Assembly: GCA_016873845.1 (NCBI GenBank)
Contig: VGVX01000025.1
Location: 1 to 34,070 of the forward strand
Direction of reading: 5' to 3'
DNA: 34,070 nucleotides
Origin: Ignavibacteria bacterium
GTDB taxonomy: Bacteria > Bacteroidota > Ignavibacteria > Ch128b
The notes beneath the pieces are model-generated. The model ran no database searches. It had not been told where the DNA came from and saw only the letters and a list, made by a program, of their open reading frames with translations. A program made the position numbers and the translations under genes. Positions 16,701-24,214 of this stretch are shown here, piece after piece; position 1 is the stretch's first letter; each line of letters starts with the position of its first letter.

Positions 16701-17689
16701 TCAACTCTTCCAATCAAAACAGGAACTTCCCCATTTGCATTTAATTCTGATACTAATTTACTTTTTTCACTCTCTGAGATAATGATAATCATTCCGATTC
16801 CAAGATTAAACACCTCTCGCATTTCATCTTCGCTGATATTACCGGTTTTTTGTATAAGATGGAAGATCGCAGGTCTCTCCCAGCTATTCCAATCAATAAT
16901 TAATTTTAATTCGTTTGGCAGAATCCTTTTAGTATTTCCAAGAATTCCTCCTCCAGTGATATGAGAAATTCCTTTTATATCAAATTCACCAAGTAATGGA
17001 AAGATTGTGTTTAGGTAAGATTTGTGAACTTTTAGCAGCTCATTTGCTAAAGTCGAATCAAGTTCGTGTAAATAATCAGTCAAAGAAAAATTCTCCAAAA
17101 GGATTTTTCGAGCGAGCGAATATCCGTTTGTATGAAGTCCATTTGATTTCAGTCCGATCAACACATCGCCAGGCTGAATTCTTTTACCGTCAATAATTTT
17201 TTTCTTTTCTACAACTCCCACAATTGTACCAGAAATGTCATATTCATTTTCAGCATAAAGTCCTGGCATCTCTGCAGTTTCTCCACCGATTAGTGCACAT
17301 CCATTTTCTCTGCATGCGGTTGAAAATCCATTAATAATTTGCTCGGCAACTTCAAGATTCAGCTTTCCAAATGCGAGATAATCGAGAAAGAAAAGAGGTT
17401 TAGCACCTGCACATAAAATATCATCTACACAGTGATTTACTAAATCTTGTCCAATCGTATCGTGACGGTTTGCATTAATTGCAATCTTTAATTTAGTCCC
17501 AACTCCATCAACACTCGAAATAAGAACAGGTTCATTGTATTCCTCAAAGCGTGCATCGAAGAAACCGCCAAAGTGTCCGATTTCGGATAAAACATTCGAG
17601 GTAAAAGTTGACTTAGCATGAATTTTAATTTTACTAACAAGCTCTTCAGCTTTTTGAATATTTACGCCAGATTTTTCGTATGCTTTCAT
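16697..17689 (-). CDS. purM: Phosphoribosylformylglycinamidine cyclo-ligase (AIR synthase)
   Basis: 330 residues, the normal length for PurM. It closes the imidazole ring of FGAM with ATP to make aminoimidazole ribonucleotide in de novo purine synthesis, in the cytoplasm. The diagnostic motifs are all present: YEKSGVNI at the N-terminus, SSVDGVGTKLKIA (58-70), GGETAEMPG (135-143), SNGLHTNGYSLARK in the second half and GISHITGGGILGNT near the ATP site. It is the first gene of a tightly packed minus-strand run and overlaps the next start by four bases, an odd pairing with envelope genes. A candidate promoter lies about 20-50 bases upstream. Confidence 0.97.
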   Translation of the reverse strand: MKAYEKSGVNIQKAEELVSKIKIHAKSTFTSNVLSEIGHFGGFFDARFEEYNEPVLISSVDGVGTKLKIAINANRHDTIGQDLVNHCVDDILCAGAKPLFFLDYLAFGKLNLEVAEQIINGFSTACRENGCALIGGETAEMPGLYAENEYDISGTIVGVVEKKKIIDGKRIQPGDVLIGLKSNGLHTNGYSLARKILLENFSLTDYLHELDSTLANELLKVHKSYLNTIFPLLGEFDIKGISHITGGGILGNTKRILPNELKLIIDWNSWERPAIFHLIQKTGNISEDEMREVFNLGIGMIIIISESEKSKLVSELNANGEVPVLIGRVE

Positions 17690-17707
17690 AGTTTTTCAGA
17701 GTAGATT

Positions 17708-17737
17708 CAAATTAATTAAATGAGAAATTTTTTCAAA
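17708..17737 (-). promoter_or_regulatory. Candidate Bacteroidota-type promoter for purM
   Basis: On the minus strand TTTG (complement of 17734-17737) is followed after 18 bases by TTAATTTG (complement of 17708-17715). This differs by one base from the -33/-7 pattern TTTG and TAnnTTTG known for Bacteroidota. The predicted transcript would begin roughly 10-15 bases before the purM ATG. It is a short-motif match only. Confidence 0.3.
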
Positions 17738-17754
17738 CTATTAGTGGAAAGATT

Positions 17755-17788
17755 TGATACAAAAAAGGCTGCCCTTTCAGTGGCAGCC
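17755..17788 (-). terminator. Intrinsic terminator (minus strand)
   Basis: A perfect seven-base-pair GC-rich stem GGCTGCC/GGCAGCC (17767-17773 and 17782-17788) with an eight-base loop is followed on the minus strand by six Ts (complement of 17761-17766). On the plus strand no T-tract follows, so it acts on minus-strand transcripts. No recognised gene precedes it on that strand, which implies a short transcript from the region 17790-17930. Confidence 0.75.
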
Positions 17789-17905
17789 GATTATTAAAAA
17801 ACATAAACAAAAGGAGACTTTTTTCAGTCGTTACCAACCTTAAATCAGCACAAGTGCAACAGTTGAGTTAAGGTGTCCCTCAAATTTCATAGGATACTTC
17901 ATGCT
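17789..17905 (-). ncRNA. Candidate small structured RNA upstream of purM
   Basis: The segment just before the minus-strand terminator has an outer stem ACCTTAA/TTAAGGT (17837-17843 with 17868-17874) enclosing a short hairpin GCAC-aa-GTGC (17848-17857) and an AAC/GTT pair (17858-17864). On the minus strand the same DNA also encodes a possible 20-residue peptide (ATG at 17900-17902, stop at 17840-17842; MKYPMKFEGHLNSTVALVLI) without a well-placed ribosome binding site. An independently terminated small RNA or leader peptide is the simplest reading. I do not recognise a known RNA family. Confidence 0.35.
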
Positions 17906-18082
17906 CTTTAACAATAGACTAAAAATTTATTTCAAAGTAACACTTGTAATGAAAAAAAATTTGTTAATTTTTGTCGGATTTTGTGCCCAGAAAATCAGCA
18001 AAAAATTTGTAAATACTGACTAAACTAAATTGTTTCAATCACCGATAATGTACTTAGAAAAACTCTGAGAAATATAGAAATA

Positions 18083-19900
18083 TTGGAATCTGCTGAAAAA
18101 AATATCTACGCACCGGTAGAAACAACTCCTCTAATTAGCATCTTAAAATCTCTTCCGGATGTAATTTGGTCTTATTCACCAATTGAGAATAGGCTGATTT
18201 TTATAAGTCCTTCTTGCGAAAAGCTCTTGGGATATTCCTCAACCGAATTTTATAATAATAATTCACTTTGGAAGTCAATTCTCGTTGATGAAGATGTTAA
18301 TAAACGCAAATCCGCTATGCTTCAAATCAATGAAGAAAAAGTTGTAGTGGAAACAAATTATCGAATCCGAACCAAGACCGGTGAAATGAAATGGATTAAA
18401 GATATTTTTGTGCCAGTGATAGATGAAAATGATTCCTTAATTCGAGTTGATGGAATAATCAAAGACATTACAGAAGTCATTGAGAAAGAAAATAAATTCA
18501 AGCGGATTTTTAATCTTTCATCGAATCTGATGTTTTTTATCGATTTGAGGGGTAAAGAATTTTATTTTGAAAACGTGAATCGTCAGTTTAGAAAACTATT
18601 AAGATACAGTCCAATTGAGTTGACATCAGTACCGCTTAAAAATTTTGATGACGAAATTATCAGAGCGATAATTCATAATTCAAACACGTGCATGCGCGAG
18701 GGGAAGGAAATCAGGTTTGAGTTTGAATTAAATGACAATTCAAATCCGAAAAACTTCCTTTTCACTCTTACACCTTTTTATCATTCACAAGATGATATTT
18801 CTAAATTAATTGGAACCGGTGAAGATATTACCGAACTCAAAGCCGGAGAAAACCGACTTAAAAAACTTAACGAAGATAAAAATCGACTTTTATCAATCGT
18901 TTCGCATGATCTTAAATCTCCTTTTAATACTATGCTTGGATTCATCGAATTATTATCAAACGATATTGAATTAGAGGAGACTGAAAAATCTGATTATCTA
19001 CGATTCCTTTATGAATCTTCAAAACGGCAAGTGGAACTCATAAATGATTTGCTCGATTGGTCAAAAGTTGAATCAGGTTTACTCGAGTTCTCGCCGAGAT
19101 ATCTTTCTCTTAGAAAAATAATTGATAAAGTCTTAATGAGCTACAAAGGACAGGCATTCCAAAAGAAAATCGAATTTGAAGTAAACATTGATAAACACAT
19201 CCATCTTTTTTTCGATAAGAATTATTCCAAAGTAGTCATTTCGAATTTAATCTCTAATGCTATCAAATTCTCTCACAAAAATGGTAAAATCATCATTTTA
19301 GCTGAGGATGATGATGAATTTATTAAGCTTAAAATTCAAGATTTTGGAATTGGTATTTCTGAAAGATATTTGAAAAATTTATTCGTTTCAAAAGAAAATC
19401 ATTCGAGAACTGGAACTGCTGGAGAAAAAGGGACCGGACTTGGATTGAAGTTATGTTATGATATAATGACAAGCAACCATGGACAGCTTTTAGTCAATTC
19501 ATCTTCGAATGAAGGAACTACAGTTAAGCTGGAATTTCTGAAACCCAAAACCAATATTTTGTATTTCGATGATCATAATTCCACAGGTGAATTAAAGAAA
19601 TTCGCCAACTCGCTCTTACCTGAAAGTTATGTGTTTGTCACATCGGATATTTTCGAAGCAAGTAAATATTCAGAGGAATTTAATGTCCATCTTGCATTTA
19701 TTAATCTAGATGTGATAAGAAATTTTCAAATTGTTTTTCTTTTGAAAGTATTTAATCACCTATTAAGTTCACAGACACCACTGATTGGTCTTGCAGAAAA
19801 TGTTAATGACGACTTTACATCGCTCATGGAGATTCTGCCAATTCAAAAAATCATTCCATCTCATAGCAATATTTCTGATATCATCTCGCTCATAAACTAA
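18083..19900 (+). CDS. Soluble PAS-PAS histidine kinase with receiver-like C-terminus
   Basis: 605 residues, no membrane segment. PAS domain 1 with PAC spans about 17-132, ending VDGIIKDITE. PAS 2 spans about 136-252, ending GTGEDITELK. The dimerisation/phosphoacceptor domain contains SIVSHDLKSPF with His275. The ATP-binding domain has NLISNAIKFS (388-397), DFGIGIS (420-426) and GEKGTGLGL (448-456). Residues 488-605 look like a response-regulator fold: ILYFDD (492-497) gives the acidic pair and LAFINLDV (538-545) the phosphoacceptor strand, but the lysine usually present before the last helix appears replaced (IIPSHS). It starts at a TTG; no in-frame ATG is available. It precedes the polysaccharide cluster and may feed the regulators encoded there. 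Its signal is unknown. Confidence 0.85.
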   Translation: MESAEKNIYAPVETTPLISILKSLPDVIWSYSPIENRLIFISPSCEKLLGYSSTEFYNNNSLWKSILVDEDVNKRKSAMLQINEEKVVVETNYRIRTKTGEMKWIKDIFVPVIDENDSLIRVDGIIKDITEVIEKENKFKRIFNLSSNLMFFIDLRGKEFYFENVNRQFRKLLRYSPIELTSVPLKNFDDEIIRAIIHNSNTCMREGKEIRFEFELNDNSNPKNFLFTLTPFYHSQDDISKLIGTGEDITELKAGENRLKKLNEDKNRLLSIVSHDLKSPFNTMLGFIELLSNDIELEETEKSDYLRFLYESSKRQVELINDLLDWSKVESGLLEFSPRYLSLRKIIDKVLMSYKGQAFQKKIEFEVNIDKHIHLFFDKNYSKVVISNLISNAIKFSHKNGKIIILAEDDDEFIKLKIQDFGIGISERYLKNLFVSKENHSRTGTAGEKGTGLGLKLCYDIMTSNHGQLLVNSSSNEGTTVKLEFLKPKTNILYFDDHNSTGELKKFANSLLPESYVFVTSDIFEASKYSEEFNVHLAFINLDVIRNFQIVFLLKVFNHLLSSQTPLIGLAENVNDDFTSLMEILPIQKIIPSHSNISDIISLIN

Positions 19901-19978
19901 TCCTCAATTTCTTTTCTATTTTTTTTCAATCTGATTTTTTAAACAATTCTCAAAGTGATCATCTCATATTAGAGCAAA

Positions 19979-19999
19979 GTCTCATTTTGAAAAAGTGAC
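19979..19999. promoter_or_regulatory. 21-base dyad upstream of the sigma54-like promoter
   Basis: The inverted repeat has GTC and GAC ends and a TTTT/AAAA core, with eight of ten pairs matching around a central base. It is centred about 45 bases upstream of the -24 element. It could be an enhancer-type site for an NtrC-family activator such as the one at 25784-27169, though such sites are usually somewhat further upstream. Confidence 0.3.
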
Positions 20000-20034
20000 A
20001 TATAGTTATTATCCAAAATTTAATGTTTTTTCAA

Positions 20035-20050
20035 TGGCACACTAGTTGAA
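20035..20050 (+). promoter_or_regulatory. Candidate sigma54 (RpoN) promoter
   Basis: TGGCAC (20035-20040), five bases, then TTGAA (20046-20050). The -24 box is a perfect match to TGGCAC and the spacing is correct for TGGCACn-N4-TTGC. The -12 box reads TTGA instead of TTGC. Transcription would begin near 20060. It is the only such match I found in the window, and a sigma54 activator is encoded in the cluster downstream. Confidence 0.5.
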
Positions 20051-20076
20051 TTTTCTAAGTAAAAACTTAACATAAA

Positions 20077-20349
20077 ATGAAAATTGATAGATATGAAATA
20101 GAAACATTATTTGAACTGGGACTTGGAGACCTGGTTAAAGAGAGAACTTTCACTCATTATTTCTTCCTACAAATCCTTCACTCCCCTCACCAAAAAATAC
20201 TAAGTAACTACTCCTCCTGCACGAGTTTGTGCTCTCCTGAATGCATTGATATTAGAATACCCTCGGGGGAGATATTCTATTATCCGGGAACTGCAGCCAA
20301 TCTCATTGATTGGCCTGCAGTTCATTTATTTCGCACCTCGATTAATTGA
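20077..20349 (+). CDS. Doubtful 90-codon open frame in the leader
   Basis: The first 30 codons (beginning MKIDRYEIETLFELGLGDLV) look like natural protein and begin 16 bases after the predicted sigma54 start, but no ribosome binding site is visible. The later half runs through the hairpins at 20254-20323 and has unusual composition (CTSLCSPECIDIRIPSG), so it is probably not conserved protein sequence. It may be a short leader peptide, a decayed gene or chance. I recognise no family. Confidence 0.2.
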   Translation: MKIDRYEIETLFELGLGDLVKERTFTHYFFLQILHSPHQKILSNYSSCTSLCSPECIDIRIPSGEIFYYPGTAANLIDWPAVHLFRTSIN

Positions 20350-20371
20350 CTTTGAGGGCTTTCCCAGCCCT
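20254..20371 (+). ncRNA. Structured leader or small RNA: three consecutive hairpins
   Basis: Hairpin 1 pairs AGAATA (20254-20259) with TATTCT (20273-20278). Hairpin 2 pairs GAACTGCAGCCAATC (20288-20302) with GATTGG and CTGCAGTTC (20308-20323), a 15-pair stem with one bulged base and a five-base loop. Hairpin 3 pairs AGGGCT (20355-20360) with AGCCCT (20366-20371) exactly. Hairpin 2 shares its GAACTGCAG arm sequence with the terminator stem that follows, so arms can be exchanged between them. No known RNA family is recognised. Confidence 0.5.
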
Positions 20372-20379
20372 TTATCCCG

Positions 20380-20423
20380 GAACTGCAGCGCCTAGCTCCC
20401 TTCGGCTGCAGTTCTCTTTTTTT
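20380..20423 (+). terminator. Strong intrinsic terminator before the polysaccharide genes
   Basis: GAACTGCAGC (20380-20389) and GCTGCAGTTC (20405-20414) form a perfect ten-base-pair stem, followed by TC and seven Ts (20417-20423). It lies about 90 bases before the first glycosyltransferase gene and downstream of the sigma54-like promoter, so it either ends a separate RNA or works as an attenuator. Confidence 0.8.
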
Positions 20424-20515
20424 CCCAAATTGAGATTCTCATTATGAAATTTTTAAAGTTTATACCGATAATAATTAAGTAATAATGGATTTATAAAATA
20501 AACAAAAAGAGTCCA

Positions 20516-21712
20516 ATGGATTTAACATTACTACTTATAGAACTTTTTCTTTTGATAATTTTTACTTACTCAATTGCATTAGCTTTAATGTCATTGCTTT
20601 TCGGTCGAACTGATTCAGAAAAAATTGCACTCTTTGTAGAAAAATTTGCAATCATAATTCCATCTTATAAAGAAGGAGGAGTACTGTTACACAACGTCGA
20701 GTCAATAAAGAAGCAAAATTATCCCTCTGATAAGTATGAAATTTTTATTATTAACGATAGATGTGAATTATCAGTTATTGAAAAGCTTAGAAGTACCGGA
20801 GTAAAAATTATCGATGTGGAATTTAATAGAAGCTCAAAAGTTAAATCGCTTCATGCAGCAGAAAAATACATTGGGGACGAATTCGACTCAGTCATAGTTT
20901 TAGATGCAGACAATTTAATTCATCCTAACTTTTTAGATGAAATTAATTTAAGTCTTGTTAACGGAAACAAAATAGTCCAAGGAAAAAGAATTGCAAAAAA
21001 TCTTGAGACAAATTTCTCTCGGCTGGATTCCCTGACAGATACGTTTTATAATTTTCTTGATAGATATAGTCCTAATAGATTAAAGCTATCTGCAACAATA
21101 AGTGGATCAGGATTTGCGGTTAAGAAAGATTTATTTTTTTCCGTGCTCAAAGAAATAAACGTTTTTGGCGGATTCGACAAAGCGATGCAAATGATTTTAA
21201 TCTGCAGTGGTTATCGCATTAAATTTAGTCCCAATGCTTTAGTATACGATGAGAAAGTTTCTACCTCTGCGGAATTCATAAAACAAAGAAGACGCTGGTT
21301 GTTTGCTCATGCAAAAATGATCTTTAAACATTCAATTAGCATCATGAGATCTTTGCTAACTGATTTTAACCTTGATAAACTTAATCTTTTGTTTATTCAA
21401 TTAAGACCGCCGCTAACCACTATCATTTTATTCACCCTTTCATTTATTTTATATAATTTTATTTCAGGCTTTTACATTATGGCCTTGCTGTGGTTGAGTG
21501 TATTAATTTCTTATGGTTTTTTTCTAATCCTAACAATGATTTTAGACAAGTCAAATATTAAAATTTATTTCACACTATTTACGACGCCAATTCTTTTTGC
21601 GAATCACTTTCTCTCATTATTTGGAATTTACAAAGCATCAGGTGATTCACTTCATACGTCCCACTCATCTTTGAGGAAAATTGAAGAAATTTTATCCGTG
21701 GAGAAGCGTTGA
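20516..21712 (+). CDS. Membrane GT2 glycosyltransferase
   Basis: 398 residues. One N-terminal membrane segment (5-28) is followed by a GT-A domain of family 2: FAIIIPSYKE (44-53), nucleotide-contact Asp81, DADN (130-133) as the metal-binding D-x-D, GGFDKAM (218-224) in place of the more usual acidic catalytic motif, and QRRRW (257-261). Three or four membrane segments follow (about 295-370). This arrangement is that of inner-membrane enzymes which polymerise or extend surface polysaccharides from nucleotide sugars. It is the first gene of the long plus-strand cluster and overlaps the next start by four bases. The sugar is unknown. Confidence 0.85.
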   Translation: MDLTLLLIELFLLIIFTYSIALALMSLLFGRTDSEKIALFVEKFAIIIPSYKEGGVLLHNVESIKKQNYPSDKYEIFIINDRCELSVIEKLRSTGVKIIDVEFNRSSKVKSLHAAEKYIGDEFDSVIVLDADNLIHPNFLDEINLSLVNGNKIVQGKRIAKNLETNFSRLDSLTDTFYNFLDRYSPNRLKLSATISGSGFAVKKDLFFSVLKEINVFGGFDKAMQMILICSGYRIKFSPNALVYDEKVSTSAEFIKQRRRWLFAHAKMIFKHSISIMRSLLTDFNLDKLNLLFIQLRPPLTTIILFTLSFILYNFISGFYIMALLWLSVLISYGFFLILTMILDKSNIKIYFTLFTTPILFANHFLSLFGIYKASGDSLHTSHSSLRKIEEILSVEKR

Positions 21713-22833
21713 ATAAGATCAAGATACTTCACACAATAAGGCAGGCGGATTTCGGCGGCGGCGAAACACACCTTCGCTATCTCATAAACAACTTAGATAA
21801 AAGGAAATTCGAATCAATTATTTTGACCTTTGCTAAAGGCAGTCTTCTTACGGAATTGATGAACAAAGGGATGAAAACATACTGTCTCGAATCGCAAATA
21901 CCTTTTGATTTTAGATTAAGAAATAAGATCAATTCAATTATTGCTGAAGAACAAATTGATATTATTCATGCGCACGGAACAAAAGGCGCATCAAATGTAG
22001 TACTTTGCGCAGCCGTCAACAATCTCCCATTAATTTATACAGTTCATGGCTGGTCAACGCATAAAGGAATTGGAAAAATTAATTTAAAAATCAGGCAAAG
22101 GATTGAAGCTTTCCTATGTAAGAAAGCTGATAGGATTATCTGTGTATCCAAAGCTAATTACAACTCTGCCCCTGTTAATGACAAAACCAATTTCACTGTA
22201 ATATATAATGGAATTGATACTGAAAAATTTTGCGTTAAAAATCGAAACAAAGTGCGGGAGGAACTGAGTATAGAGCGAACAACATTTGTTATTGGATTCC
22301 TCGCCCGTTTAACTCATCAAAAGGATCCATTAACACTTTTGAAAGCGTTTAAGTCGTTAGCTGATAAGAATAACGATATCCAACTCTTAATTGTTGGAGA
22401 GGGAGAACTCCGGAACGAAGTGGTTAAGTTCATAAATAAAAATCATCTAAATGAAAAAGTGATTATTCTTCCCTATCGATCAGATATTGCATATCTTCTT
22501 AATGCAATTGATTGTTACATTCTTCCCTCTCTATGGGAAGGATTGCCTTATGGCTTACTGGAAGCAATGTCTGTTGGCATTCCATCTATCGCATCTAATG
22601 TTGACGGGAACTCAGAAATAATTGACGACAATGTGAATGGATTTCTTATAAAACCTTACGACTACAAGAAAATAGTATCCCTAGTGGAAAGAATTAGAAT
22701 TGATAATAATTTTTATTCTTATATTTCCACAAATGGAAGGCATACAATTGTTTCAAAATTTAATTTGAAACAAATGATAAGTAAAACTGAAGACGTTTAC
22801 TTTAAAATGATGATAAACAAAAAATCAAATTAA
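21709..22833 (+). CDS. GT4-family glycosyltransferase
   Basis: 374 residues with the GT-B fold of family 4. The N-terminal half has the acceptor-side glycine-rich loop QADFGGGETH (12-21) and IIHAHGTKGA. The C-terminal half has GFLARLTHQKDP and the donor-binding E-x7-E region LPSLWEGLPYGLLEAMSVG, with both glutamates present. It starts at a TTG overlapping the previous TGA; GGAG five bases upstream supports this start. It probably adds one sugar to a lipid-linked polysaccharide repeat on the cytoplasmic face of the inner membrane. Confidence 0.88.
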   Translation: MNKIKILHTIRQADFGGGETHLRYLINNLDKRKFESIILTFAKGSLLTELMNKGMKTYCLESQIPFDFRLRNKINSIIAEEQIDIIHAHGTKGASNVVLCAAVNNLPLIYTVHGWSTHKGIGKINLKIRQRIEAFLCKKADRIICVSKANYNSAPVNDKTNFTVIYNGIDTEKFCVKNRNKVREELSIERTTFVIGFLARLTHQKDPLTLLKAFKSLADKNNDIQLLIVGEGELRNEVVKFINKNHLNEKVIILPYRSDIAYLLNAIDCYILPSLWEGLPYGLLEAMSVGIPSIASNVDGNSEIIDDNVNGFLIKPYDYKKIVSLVERIRIDNNFYSYISTNGRHTIVSKFNLKQMISKTEDVYFKMMINKKSN

Positions 22834-22834
22834 C

Positions 22835-24214
22835 TTGTCCGAGATAAAAAAATATTGGTTCCCTAGCGGAATTTACTCTTTCCTCCAAAATGTAGTGCTA
22901 CTAATTTCCGGATTTACGAGCTTTATATTACTTGTTAGATTTTATTCAAAATCTGAATTTGGTGCATGGGCACTTTATCTTGCTGTAACAACATTTGCAG
23001 ATGTAACAAGAAGCGGATTTGTGAACAATGCATTGATTAAATTTAGCACACCAGCAAATAGTGAAGATTACAAGAATATATTAACTGCATCATTATTTTT
23101 ACATTCGGTTATGACACTGTTGGGAATTACTTTGATAATTTTTCTCGCACCAACTCTTGGTAAAGTTTGGGAGAGCAGGGAATTTTATTATCTTTTAATG
23201 CTCTATCCTGCTTATGCAATCTGTCAAGTTCCTCACATTTTCATGTCTGCAGTCGAACAAGCTCGATTCAATTTCCGTGGACAATATTACAGCAACCTTG
23301 TACGTAACTTTATTTTTATTGGAACTATTGCATACTTTACTATTGTTCTTAAATTTCTTCCGCTTTATATGCTTCCAGTTATTCAGGCAATCTCTGTATT
23401 GGGTGCGGGAATTGTCATTTATGTATTTGCTAAGGACTTTTTGAAATTCACGAAAAAAATAAATTGGGATTGGGTTAAAAAATTATATCACTTTGGCAAA
23501 TATGCTCTGGGCGGGAATGTGCTTTCAATACTTTTTACTAATATTGATCAAATTATGCTCGGTTACTTTTTTAATACGACTTATGTTGCTGTTTACAATA
23601 CTGCAATGAGAGTTGGCAATTTTTCTGATATTCCAATGACTTCAGTTGCAACTATCGTTTACCCAAAATCAACTCAAAGATTAAACCAGATTGGTGACAA
23701 ATCATTAAGACATTTGTATGAGCGTTCGGTTGGAGTGATCTTGGCTTTTGTTGTCCCGGGAATAATCGTACTATCAATTTTTTCAAAGGACATCATTCAC
23801 ATTATAGCTTCCCAACGTTATGGAGATGCACTTCCTGTTATTTATTTCATTTTATTGTTTAGTCTGTTTAAACCATTCATCAAGTATTTTGGACTTAGCA
23901 TGGATACGCTCGCGAAGCCAAGCACTCACTTTTGGTTAGTAATGTCTCTATTGGCTTTCAATTTTATACTCAATGTATTTTTAATTCCAACTTACGATTT
24001 AATTGGCGCATCCATTTCATCTTTAATTTCATTATTGATTGGTGCAGCTATTTGTTTTTGGTTCTTAAAAAAAGAATTGGGCGTTAGTATCTTAAGGATT
24101 TTAAAATACATGTTCACTTTTTATTTTGAAGGTATAAGATTGATAGTTGCATTCAATGAATTCAAAGTCTATCTCGATAGTGAAATCAAATCAGAAAATG
24201 GAAGCAACCAATGA
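22835..24214 (+). CDS. Wzx-type polysaccharide flippase (MOP superfamily)
   Basis: 459 residues with about 12-14 membrane segments and the features of polysaccharide exporters: an N-terminal LVRFYSKSEFGAWALYLA and a second repeat beginning YHFGKYALGGNVLSILFTNIDQ-like near residue 220. It would flip undecaprenyl-linked repeat units to the periplasm. The start is a TTG one base after the preceding stop, without a visible ribosome binding site, so it is coupled to the gene before it. No Wzy polymerase or Wza/Wzc export gene is seen in the window; they may lie elsewhere. Confidence 0.85.
   Translation: MSEIKKYWFPSGIYSFLQNVVLLISGFTSFILLVRFYSKSEFGAWALYLAVTTFADVTRSGFVNNALIKFSTPANSEDYKNILTASLFLHSVMTLLGITLIIFLAPTLGKVWESREFYYLLMLYPAYAICQVPHIFMSAVEQARFNFRGQYYSNLVRNFIFIGTIAYFTIVLKFLPLYMLPVIQAISVLGAGIVIYVFAKDFLKFTKKINWDWVKKLYHFGKYALGGNVLSILFTNIDQIMLGYFFNTTYVAVYNTAMRVGNFSDIPMTSVATIVYPKSTQRLNQIGDKSLRHLYERSVGVILAFVVPGIIVLSIFSKDIIHIIASQRYGDALPVIYFILLFSLFKPFIKYFGLSMDTLAKPSTHFWLVMSLLAFNFILNVFLIPTYDLIGASISSLISLLIGAAICFWFLKKELGVSILRILKYMFTFYFEGIRLIVAFNEFKVYLDSEIKSENGSNQ

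Larger units (their letters stand above)
19901..20515. other. 615-base regulatory region before the polysaccharide cluster
   Basis: This region has no strongly supported gene. From left to right it holds T-rich sequence after the kinase gene, a dyad at 19979-19999, a sigma54-like promoter at 20035-20050, a 90-codon open frame beginning at 20077, a series of hairpins between 20254 and 20414 and a T-tract terminator. The last 90 bases before the glycosyltransferase ATG at 20516 are plain AT-rich sequence. Confidence 0.7.

Noticed and set aside
18398-18416. A second sigma54 -24 box (TGGCAC on the minus strand)
   Set aside because: It lies inside the kinase gene and has no TTGC-like -12 box at the right spacing.
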